Source: JABDPF01 sp037384065
GTDB taxonomy: Bacteria; Pseudomonadota; Gammaproteobacteria; Xanthomonadales; SZUA-36
Direction of reading: 5' to 3'
Assembly: GCA_037384065.1 (NCBI GenBank)
Contig: JARROJ010000104.1
Location: forward strand, 1-7,318
Length of the DNA: 7,318 nt
The translations under genes were made by a program, and so were the position numbers. A model generated the notes under the pieces. The model ran no database searches, was not told the origin of the DNA, and saw only the letters and a list, made by a program, of their open reading frames with translations. Positions 1-7,310 of this stretch are shown here, piece after piece. Position 1 is the first letter of the stretch. Each line of letters begins with the position of its first letter.

Positions 1-13
1 TTCTTCCGGCACG

Positions 14-99
<86 letters not shown>

Positions 100-155
100 C
101 TGGCCGGCGCTCCCCGGCGAAAACCGTACAACCACCAGCAGGTTCAATCATCACT

Positions 156-1475
156 ATGCAAGTCTCTGTAGAAAACACCGGAGGACTGGAGCGCAAGCTC
201 ACGGTCCAGCTGCCGGGCGAGGAAATCGACAGCAAGGTCAACAACAAGCTGCGCGAGCTGAGCAAGACGGTTCGCATCAAGGGCTTCCGCCCCGGTCGCG
301 TGCCGATGAGCGTGGTGCGCCAGCGCTACGGCAAGCAGGCCCGCCAGGAGATCGTCGGGGAAAGCATCCAGACCAGCCTGCAGCAGGCCATTGCGAACGA
401 AAACCTGCGCGTCGCATCGCGGCCGCGGCTGGACAGCGCGCCGGAGGACATGGAAAACGGCGACGTCGCGTTCAGCGCGGTGGTCGAGGTCTACCCGGAA
501 GTGGGCACGATCGACGCGGCCGCGCTGGAAATCGAGCGCCCGCAAGCCGGTGTCACCGAGGACGACGTCGACGAGATGCTGCAAACCCTGCGCGAACAGC
601 GTCAGACCTGGGAAGAGGTCGAGCGCACCGCGGAGGAGGGCGACCAGGTCATCATGGATTTCGCCGCCGAGAGCGACGAGGGCCGGGTGCCGGAGGAAGG
701 CACCAAGCGCATGAGCGTCGTGTTCGGCAAGTCCGGGTTCGAAAAGCTCGAAAAAGCGCTGGCCAAGATTCCCGCGGGCGAGTCCAAGAAGGTGACGCTG
801 GAGTTCCCGGAAGGCTTCAACGAGGCCGCACTGGCCGGCAAGAAGGCGAAGGCGGAACTGGGCGTCGTGCGCGTCTCCCAGCCGAAGCTGCCCGAGGTGG
901 ACGAGGCGTTCATCAAGAGCTTCGGCATCGACAGCGGCGATGTCGAGGACCTGAAGACCGAGATCCGCGGCAACCTCGAGCGCGAACTGAAGAACGCGTC
1001 GACCACGCTGGTCAAGACCAGCCTGGTGGACGAACTGGTCAAGGCCGTGCCGGATCTCGAGGTGCCGCAGGGCGTGGTGCGCGAAGAGGCGGCCAGCATG
1101 GCGGCGCAGCTGCTGTCGCAGCAGGGCCAGGAGCCGGATCAGTCACTGGTCCAGCAGCTGGCCGGATCCTTCCTGGAGCCGGCTGAAAAGCGGGTGCGCG
1201 CCGGATTGTTGCTGGGCGAACTGGCCCAGCAGAACGACATCCGCGTCGACAGCAACAAGGTCCGCCAGGCGATCGAGTCGGTCGCCAGCACCTACGAGGA
1301 CTCGGCCGAGGTCATTCAGCTCTATTACGGGAACCCGAACCTGTTGCAGCAGGTCGAAAGTTCGGTGCTCGAGGAGCAGGTGGTTGACTGGGCACTCGAA
1401 AACGCTAAAGTGACGCCGAAGGAGATGTCCTTCCAGGACGTCATCGCGGGGGCGACGAAGCGCGCCTCCGAGTAA
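156..1475 (+). CDS. tig: Trigger factor (ribosome-associated chaperone, PPIase family)
   Basis: Trigger factor docks at the ribosomal exit tunnel through L23 and shields nascent chains; it acts in the cytoplasm. The product has 439 residues (E. coli 432). The N-terminal ribosome-binding domain carries the family signature GFRPGRVP at residues 43-50. The middle PPIase-like domain spans roughly residues 150-245. The helical C-terminal chaperone domain starts around LPEVDEAFIKSFG (245-257) and ends with the typical ASTYED...EEQVVDW segment (377-412) and MSFQDVI (424-430). The ATG at 156 is chosen because homologues begin MQVS-like here; the frame stays open back to position 21, but only by reading through the tRNA-Leu gene. 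Shine-Dalgarno matching is poor. The PPIase domain looks shortened compared with E. coli: the PGFE region is reduced to SGFE (193-196), so prolyl isomerase activity is uncertain. clpP follows 36 bases later, suggesting an operon. Confidence 0.96.
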   Translation: MQVSVENTGGLERKLTVQLPGEEIDSKVNNKLRELSKTVRIKGFRPGRVPMSVVRQRYGKQARQEIVGESIQTSLQQAIANENLRVASRPRLDSAPEDMENGDVAFSAVVEVYPEVGTIDAAALEIERPQAGVTEDDVDEMLQTLREQRQTWEEVERTAEEGDQVIMDFAAESDEGRVPEEGTKRMSVVFGKSGFEKLEKALAKIPAGESKKVTLEFPEGFNEAALAGKKAKAELGVVRVSQPKLPEVDEAFIKSFGIDSGDVEDLKTEIRGNLERELKNASTTLVKTSLVDELVKAVPDLEVPQGVVREEAASMAAQLLSQQGQEPDQSLVQQLAGSFLEPAEKRVRAGLLLGELAQQNDIRVDSNKVRQAIESVASTYEDSAEVIQLYYGNPNLLQQVESSVLEEQVVDWALENAKVTPKEMSFQDVIAGATKRASE

Positions 1476-1501
1476 CCGGCGACGGCAGCCCCGCGCCGCA
1501 T

Positions 1502-1506
1502 GGAGG
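1502..1506 (+). promoter_or_regulatory. Ribosome binding site of clpP
   Basis: GGAGG lies five bases before the ATG at 1512. It decides the clpP start against the ATG at 1500, which overlaps this site and has no Shine-Dalgarno sequence of its own. With the 1512 start, the catalytic residues fall at the same numbers as in the E. coli ClpP precursor. Confidence 0.8.
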
Positions 1507-1511
1507 AACCG

Positions 1512-2158
1512 ATGAGCAATACACGGAACGGCGCGGCGGAAACCCGGGCATTGAACCTGGTGCCGATGGTCGTGGAGCAGAGCTCGCGCGGCGAGCGCGC
1601 CTACGACATCTACTCGCGCCTGCTCAAGGACCGCGTGATCTTCGTGGTCGGTCCGATCGAAGACCAGATGGCCAACCTCGTGGTTGCGCAGCTTCTGTTT
1701 CTCGAATCGGAGAATCCGGACAAGGACATCAACCTCTACATCAACAGCCCGGGCGGGGTGGTCAGCTCCGGCCTGGCGATCTACGACACCATGCAGTTCA
1801 TCCGCTGCGACGTCAGCACCATGTGCATCGGCCAGGCGGCCAGCATGGGCGCGGTGCTGCTGGCCGCGGGCGCCAGCGGCAAGCGGTACTGCCTGCCGCA
1901 CTCGCGCGTCATGATCCACCAGCCCCTCGGCGGCTTCCAGGGGCAGGCGACGGACATGACATCCACGCGAAGGAAATCCTCAAGACGCGGCAGCAACTGA
2001 ACGAATTGCTCGCCGGCCATACCGGGCAGGACGTCGACACCATTGCCCGCGACACCGACCGCGACAACTTCATGGATCCGCAGCAGGCCCTCGATTACGG
2101 CCTGGTCGACCGGGTGTTCGAGCACAGAAAAGTCGACGCCGCGGAATCAAAAAGGTAA
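1512..2158 (+). pseudogene. clpP: ClpP protease proteolytic subunit, interrupted by a one-base frameshift
   Basis: ClpP is the serine peptidase that forms the double heptameric chamber fed by ClpX or ClpA in the cytoplasm. From ATG 1512 the frame encodes normal ClpP through residue D148, with catalytic Ser111 in GQAASMGA and His136 in MIHQPLGG. It then diverges into 14 unrelated residues and stops at 1998-2000, giving 162 residues. The +2 frame continues ClpP homology from about 1958 (DIHAKEILKT) through the catalytic Asp in RDTDRD to a stop at 2156-2158. Inserting one base between 1957 and 1958 restores ATCGAC (Ile-Asp) and a 215-residue protein with the triad Ser111, His136, Asp185, matching E. 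coli precursor numbering. As written, the product lacks the Asp and the last quarter of the fold. Conservation on both sides suggests a very recent mutation or a sequencing or assembly error. clpX follows after 51 bases. Confidence 0.93.
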
Positions 2159-2209
2159 GATTTTCACAGTGATACTACCCAAACCGCCCAAAAGCGATCA
2201 GAAAACACA

Positions 2210-3484
2210 ATGAGTGAACGAAACCAGCAGGGATCAGACGGTAAAATTCTCTATTGTTCGTTTTGCGGCAAGAGCCAGCACGAAGTCCGCAAATTGATCG
2301 CCGGCCCGAGCGTGTACATCTGCGACGAGTGCGTCGAGCTGTGCAACGACATCATCCGCGAAGAACTCGAGGAAAGCGGTGTCGCCGATCGGGCGAAACT
2401 GCCCAAGCCGCGCGAGATTCACGACTTCCTCGAAGAGTTCGTCATCGGCCAGGAGCACGCCAAGAAGGTGCTCTCGGTGGCCGTGTACAACCACTACAAG
2501 CGTCTCGAGCCGGGCCGTGGCGAGAATGCCGTGGAACTGGCCAAGAGCAACATTCTGCTGATCGGCCCCACCGGTTGCGGCAAAACGCTGCTGGCCGACA
2601 CGCTGGCCCGGATCCTCAACGTGCCGTTCACGATCGCCGACGCGACCACGCTGACCGAAGCGGGCTACGTGGGCGAGGACGTCGAGAACATCATCCAGAA
2701 GCTGCTGCAGAAATGCGACTACGACGTCGAGCGCGCGCAGACCGGCATCGTCTACATCGACGAAATCGACAAGGTTTCCCGCAAGGCCGAAAACCCGTCG
2801 ATCACGCGGGACGTTTCCGGCGAAGGCGTGCAGCAGGCATTGCTCAAATTGATCGAGGGCACGATCGCATCGGTTCCGCCGCAGGGCGGCCGCAAGCACC
2901 CGCAGCAGGAATTCCTGCAGGTCGACACGAGCCAGATCCTGTTCATCTGCGGCGGCGCATTCTCCGGCCTGGAGAAGGTGATCCAGAACCGCTCGCATTC
3001 CACCGGTATCGGCTTCTCGGCCGAGGTGAAGGGCAAGGCGGAAAATCCGGACATCGGCGAGACCCTGCGCGATGTCGAGCCCGAAGACCTGGTCAAGTAC
3101 GGCCTGATCCCCGAGTTCGTCGGCCGCCTGCCGGTGGTCGCTACGCTCGAGGAACTGGACGAGGAGGCCCTGGTCCGCATCCTGGTCGAGCCGAAGAACG
3201 CGCTGGTCAAGCAGTACAAGGCGCTGTTCGAGATGGAAGGCGCCGAACTGGAGATTCGTGACGACGCGCTGATCGCCATTGCCCGCAAGGCGATGGCGCG
3301 CAAGACCGGCGCGCGAGGGCTGCGCACCATCATCGAGGGCGTGCTGCTCAACAGCATGTATGACCTGCCGTCACTGGACAACGTGTCCAAGGTGGTGGTC
3401 GACGAGACCGTCATCGAAGGCGAGGCGGAGCCCTACATCCTGTACGAGAACAACGACCAGCAGCAGGCCGCTGCGGCCGACTGA
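2210..3484 (+). CDS. clpX: ClpX, ATP-dependent Clp protease ATP-binding subunit
   Basis: ClpX is the hexameric AAA+ unfoldase that recognises substrates such as ssrA-tagged proteins and threads them into ClpP. The length is 424 residues, the same as E. coli. The N-terminal zinc-binding domain has Cys16, Cys19, Cys38 and Cys41 (CSFC and CDEC). The AAA+ core has Walker A GPTGCGKT (119-126), pore-1 loop GYVG (152-155), Walker B VYIDEID (181-187), the RKH pore loop (228-230), the IGF ClpP-docking loop (267-269), an arginine finger in FVGRLP (Arg306) and sensor 2 GARGLR (367-372). All expected catalytic and docking elements are present, including the ClpP-binding loop, so ClpX itself gives no hint that ClpP has been lost. 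The ATG at 2210 begins MSERN..., with only weak Shine-Dalgarno likeness upstream. I see no clear own promoter in the 51-base gap after clpP, so co-transcription is likely. Confidence 0.98.
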   Translation: MSERNQQGSDGKILYCSFCGKSQHEVRKLIAGPSVYICDECVELCNDIIREELEESGVADRAKLPKPREIHDFLEEFVIGQEHAKKVLSVAVYNHYKRLEPGRGENAVELAKSNILLIGPTGCGKTLLADTLARILNVPFTIADATTLTEAGYVGEDVENIIQKLLQKCDYDVERAQTGIVYIDEIDKVSRKAENPSITRDVSGEGVQQALLKLIEGTIASVPPQGGRKHPQQEFLQVDTSQILFICGGAFSGLEKVIQNRSHSTGIGFSAEVKGKAENPDIGETLRDVEPEDLVKYGLIPEFVGRLPVVATLEELDEEALVRILVEPKNALVKQYKALFEMEGAELEIRDDALIAIARKAMARKTGARGLRTIIEGVLLNSMYDLPSLDNVSKVVVDETVIEGEAEPYILYENNDQQQAAAAD

Positions 3485-3506
3485 TCCCCGAACGTTCCGA
3501 GTGACG

Positions 3507-3529
3507 CCCGTCGGTGAACCGCCGACGGG
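3507..3529 (+). terminator. Hairpin after clpX, possible terminator without T-run
   Basis: Positions 3507-3514 (CCCGTCGG) pair perfectly with 3522-3529 (CCGACGGG) around a 7-base loop, 23 bases after the clpX stop. The stem is strong, but no T-run follows on the + strand. It may be an mRNA 3'-end stabiliser or part of a terminator rather than a classic intrinsic terminator. Confidence 0.4.
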
Positions 3530-3561
3530 TGCGTGCGCCCGACGCCGCTCGAAAATAGGTT

Positions 3562-3645
3562 GGGGCCTCGGCCGCGACGTATTCTCCTCGCAGCGCGACC
3601 GAAGCCCCGGTTCGCACGTCCGGGCGAACATGCCCGGCGCGTGCG
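3562..3645. repeat. Two successive inverted repeats between converging frames
   Basis: The first inverted repeat pairs 3562-3571 with 3599-3608, nine of ten positions pairing, around a 27-base loop. The second is tighter: CGCACG (3613-3618) pairs with CGTGCG (3640-3645), and CCGGGC (3620-3625) pairs with GCCCGG (3632-3637), leaving a 6-base loop and a small internal mismatch. Neither has a T-run on either side. They lie between the end of clpX (+) and the end of a possible small gene (-), where transcripts would converge, so a termination or 3'-end protection role is plausible but unproven. Confidence 0.4.
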
Positions 3646-3673
3646 TCAGCCTGTGCAGGTGGCGAGTTTTCGT

Positions 3674-3889
3674 TCAGGCTGTTTTCTCGGCTCCCTCCCG
3701 GGTGAACCATTCGACATAGGCCCGTTCGCGAGCCGCCCGCGCGCTCCGCGGCTTGCCGCCGCGCGCCTCGGACGTCCGGTTGTCTTCGTGCACGGGCCAC
3801 CGGTCCCGACGGGCGTCGATGCGGTGAATGCCGTACATCGTCATCAGTACGAGAATCGCGATGGTCGCGAAGAACAGAATCGTCTCCAT
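3674..3889 (-). CDS. Possible small single-pass membrane protein, 71 residues, unrecognised
   Basis: I do not recognise a family. Read on the minus strand from ATG 3889, the protein begins with a hydrophobic segment at about residues 2-20 (ETILFFATIAILVLMTMYG), followed at once by basic residues (HRIDARRDR) and a charged, Arg-rich tail ending YVEWFTREGAEKTA. This layout suggests an N-terminal membrane anchor with a cytoplasmic tail. A GGGGA six bases upstream of ATG 3889 is a reasonable ribosome site, so I prefer this start to the GTG at 3925, which adds 12 non-hydrophobic residues. Codon use is GC-rich at third positions like its neighbours, though any frame in this DNA might show that. It is convergent with clpX and divergent from lon. 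Other frames are also open here, so this could be a chance ORF; the hydrophobic start with a ribosome site is the main argument for it. Confidence 0.5.
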   Translation of the reverse strand: METILFFATIAILVLMTMYGIHRIDARRDRWPVHEDNRTSEARGGKPRSARAARERAYVEWFTREGAEKTA

Positions 3890-3973
3890 CCTGAATCCCC
3901 TGTCTCGTGGCGCGCCGGTGATCACAATCCATGCACCCGGCCGCGGCCGTTCCCGGAGATCAAGACATCCTTT

Positions 3974-4015
3974 TGACCCCTTGCTTTCTGTGACGCGCCA
4001 GAAGTGACCCCTTGC
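3974..4015. repeat. 11-bp direct repeat, copies 31 bp apart
   Basis: TGACCCCTTGC occurs at 3974-3984 and again at 4005-4015. The 31-bp offset is close to three helical turns, so both copies would face the same side of the DNA. A shorter related copy, CCCCTTGC, occurs at 4106-4113. The repeat resembles no operator I know. It could be a binding site for a regulator of lon or of the divergent small ORF, or part of a dispersed intergenic repeat. Confidence 0.6.
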
Positions 4016-4040
4016 GGCGCGTACCTAAAGGATGCGCCGC
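4014..4040. repeat. GC-rich inverted repeat
   Basis: GCGGCGC (4014-4020) pairs perfectly with GCGCCGC (4034-4040) around a 13-base loop. Its left arm starts inside the second copy of the 11-bp direct repeat. There is no T-run and its role is unknown. Confidence 0.45.
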
Positions 4041-4119
4041 CGTGGCCGATGGCGCAAGGCGCGGCGGACGAGCGGCGGGATTTGCCGGAACGAACGGCGT
4101 GACAGCCCCTTGCTGACGC

Positions 4120-4136
4120 CCGGCGCCGTGCGCCGG
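4120..4136. repeat. Seven-bp hairpin directly before the lon promoter
   Basis: CCGGCGC (4120-4126) pairs with GCGCCGG (4130-4136) around a 3-base loop. It ends four bases before the sigma32-like -35 element. The following bases on the + strand include TTTT at 4145-4148, so it might end any upstream read-through, but it is not a textbook terminator. Confidence 0.4.
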
Positions 4137-4139
4137 CAC

Positions 4140-4167
4140 CTTGATTTTCGACCCTGCGGGCCAATAT
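4140..4167 (+). promoter_or_regulatory. Sigma32-like heat-shock promoter for lon
   Basis: CTTGATT (4140-4146) and CCAATAT (4161-4167) are separated by 14 bases. The RpoH (sigma32) consensus is close to CTTGAAA, a 13-17 base spacer and CCCATNT; the first box matches five of seven and the second six of seven. Transcription would start near 4174, giving a leader of about 70 bases before lon. lon is a known heat-shock gene in E. coli, which supports this call. It was found by eye, without a scoring matrix. Confidence 0.55.
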
Positions 4168-4179
4168 CGAATCACAGAC

Positions 4180-4188
4180 TGTTATGAT
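4180..4188 (+). promoter_or_regulatory. Extended -10 element, possible housekeeping promoter for lon
   Basis: TGT followed by TATGAT (4183-4188) matches the extended -10 form TGN-TATAAT with one mismatch. No good -35 lies at the usual distance, as extended -10 promoters allow. The start site would be near 4195, just before the leader hairpin. It would give basal sigma70 transcription next to the heat-shock promoter. Confidence 0.4.
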
Positions 4189-4201
4189 GAAACGTGGCAA
4201 T

Positions 4202-4231
4202 CCCGCAGGTCGGTTCGACCGCACGAGCGGG
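4202..4231 (+). promoter_or_regulatory. Hairpin in the lon 5' leader
   Basis: CCCGC (4202-4206) pairs with GCGGG (4227-4231), and inside it GGTCG (4208-4212) pairs with CGACC (4216-4220) around a GTT loop, with an asymmetric internal loop. The structure ends four bases before the GGAGAGGA ribosome site (4236-4243). It could affect translation or mRNA stability. The GC-rich stem and exposed ribosome site do not look like a classic RNA thermometer. Confidence 0.35.
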
Positions 4232-4235
4232 CGCC

Positions 4236-4243
4236 GGAGAGGA
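4236..4243 (+). promoter_or_regulatory. Ribosome binding site of lon
   Basis: GGAGAGGA lies four bases before ATG 4248 (the GGAG part is eight bases away). It selects this start over GTG 4194 and over the later in-frame ATG at 4281. Confidence 0.75.
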
Positions 4244-4247
4244 TCAG

Positions 4248-6665
<2,418 letters not shown>

Positions 6666-6751
6666 GAACGCTTTGAATCGGCTTTTCTTGGTCAATGAGG
6701 CACTTGCCGCAACCAGTTAAGCCGGTACATTGCAAAGCGGTCGAAAACGTG

Positions 6752-6764
6752 TTGCGCGGCGCAA
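6752..6764. promoter_or_regulatory. Operator-like palindrome in the lon-hup gap
   Basis: TTGCGC and GCGCAA form a perfect 6+6 palindrome around a single central G. The spacer is too short for a hairpin, so a dimeric DNA-binding protein site is the more natural reading. A weak TATTAG/TAGTAT -10-like stretch follows at 6772-6780. No known operator was recognised. Confidence 0.35.
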
Positions 6765-6797
6765 GGAGAGGTATTAGTATTCCCGAGCGGCTTGCAG

Positions 6798-6814
6798 GCC
6801 TTGGCATACAAGGC
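6798..6814 (+). terminator. Weak hairpin in the lon-hup gap
   Basis: GCCTTG (6798-6803) pairs with CAAGGC (6809-6814) around a 5-base loop and is followed by TTTC. Two more pairs (A6796-T6816 and G6797-T6815) are possible. It could be a weak intrinsic terminator for lon or an attenuator before hup, but the T-run is only three bases. Confidence 0.3.
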
Positions 6815-6851
6815 TTTCAGGGAGATTCACACGCTTCCAGCACAGAAAAAA

Positions 6852-6924
6852 ATGAGCCGGCAGGGTCTGGATGTCGGTGGCCTGAACATGAGCCGATAGA
6901 ACCGATTACACATCGCCTGAACAT
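6852..6924. repeat. Imperfect 35-36 bp tandem repeat before hup
   Basis: ATGAGCCG occurs at 6852-6859 and 6888-6895, and GCCTGAACAT at 6880-6889 and 6915-6924. Together they outline two adjacent units of 36 and 35 bp that agree at both ends but little in the middle (about 20 of 35 positions by eye). The array ends 24 bases before the hup start, so it would lie in the hup leader or promoter region. Confidence 0.5.
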
Positions 6925-6948
6925 TTCATAAATCAACGGAGTGCAAGA

Positions 6949-7221
6949 ATGAACAAATCTGAACTTATCGATGCAATTGCTGACTCAGCCAACCTGTCGA
7001 AGGCGGACGCAGGTCGTGCGCTGGACGGCCTCGTGGGTGCGGTTACCAAGGCTCTGAAAAAGGGTGACACGGTCTCCCTGGTCGGCTTCGGCACCTTCTC
7101 GGTTCGCAAGCGCGCCGCGCGCACCGGACGCAACCCGCGCACCGGCGAAACGATCAAGATCAAGGCCTCCAAGAATCCTGCATTCAAGGCTGGCAAACAG
7201 CTGAAAGACGCTGTAAACTAG
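6949..7221 (+). CDS. hupB: HU-family DNA-binding protein (HU-beta type)
   Basis: HU is a small dimeric nucleoid protein that bends DNA and supports replication, repair and recombination. The protein has 90 residues, the standard HU length. It starts MNKSELIDAIA, as HU-beta proteins do, with the dimerising helices at about residues 3-38. The HU signature runs from GFGTF (46-50) to RNPRTG (61-66), with the DNA-intercalating Pro63 in the RNP tip of the beta arm. The C-terminal helix ends KAGKQLKDAVN. A GGAG ribosome site at 6938-6941 lies seven bases before the ATG. The position after lon matches hupB in E. coli and relatives, which supports the HU-beta assignment over HU-alpha. A tRNA-Val gene starts 13 bases after the stop, so the two are likely co-transcribed. 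No convincing promoter was found in the 283-base upstream gap. Confidence 0.96.
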   Translation: MNKSELIDAIADSANLSKADAGRALDGLVGAVTKALKKGDTVSLVGFGTFSVRKRAARTGRNPRTGETIKIKASKNPAFKAGKQLKDAVN

Positions 7222-7234
7222 CGCGCCTTCTGAC

Positions 7235-7310
7235 GGGTGCTTAGCTCAGTTGGGAGAGCATCGCCCTTACAAGGCGAGGGTCGGCGGTTCGAGCCCGTCA
7301 GCACCCACCA
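7235..7310 (+). tRNA. tRNA-Val (anticodon UAC), CCA encoded
   Basis: The acceptor stem pairs 7235-7241 (GGGTGCT) with 7300-7306 (AGCACCC), followed by A7307 and an encoded CCA at 7308-7310. The D arm contains GCTC and GAGC with AGTTGGGA. The anticodon stem pairs 7261-7265 with 7273-7277 around CTTACAA, giving anticodon TAC at 7268-7270, so it reads GUN valine codons. The variable loop is five bases, and the T arm pairs 7283-7287 with 7295-7299 around TTCGAGC with one G-T pair. It directly follows hup with no terminator between. Confidence 0.97.

Larger units (their letters stand above)
3890..4247. other. Non-coding stretch upstream of lon
   Basis: This 358-base gap separates the possible minus-strand small gene from lon. 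It holds an 11-bp direct repeat, two GC-rich hairpins, a sigma32-like promoter, an extended -10 element and the lon leader. ORFs that cross it on both strands have no recognisable protein features. It probably acts as a shared divergent regulatory region, though no clear minus-strand promoter was found. Confidence 0.55.

Noticed and set aside
1143..1919. A 258-residue minus-strand frame across tig and clpP
   Set aside because: It lies opposite two clearly coding genes and has the composition of an antisense shadow.
1945..1975. Programmed ribosomal frameshifting in clpP
   Set aside because: No slippery heptamer, no internal Shine-Dalgarno at the right spacing and no downstream stem seen at the shift; programmed shifting is not known to me in bacterial clpP. 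A mutation or sequence error is simpler.
3920..3927. TGATCA-centred palindrome as a CRP site
   Set aside because: GTGATCAC lacks the six-base spacer between TGTGA and TCACA half-sites that CRP needs.
3411..3932. A 173-residue minus-strand frame between clpX and lon
   Set aside because: It overlaps the clpX 3' end, is Arg-rich and low in hydrophobic residues, with no recognised motif; the overlapping 71-residue membrane-like frame is more protein-like.
3533..3976. A 147-residue plus-strand frame between clpX and lon
   Set aside because: It is rich in Arg and Pro, has no recognised motif or good ribosome site, and runs through the inverted repeats.
6695..6931. A 78-residue plus-strand frame between lon and hup
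   Set aside because: No ribosome site, no recognisable domain, mixed composition, and it runs through palindrome and repeat sequences.
6905..6932. ATTACA with CATAAA, 16 bases apart, as a hup promoter
   Set aside because: Each box matches the sigma70 consensus only partly, and the start site would fall on the ribosome site, leaving no usable leader.
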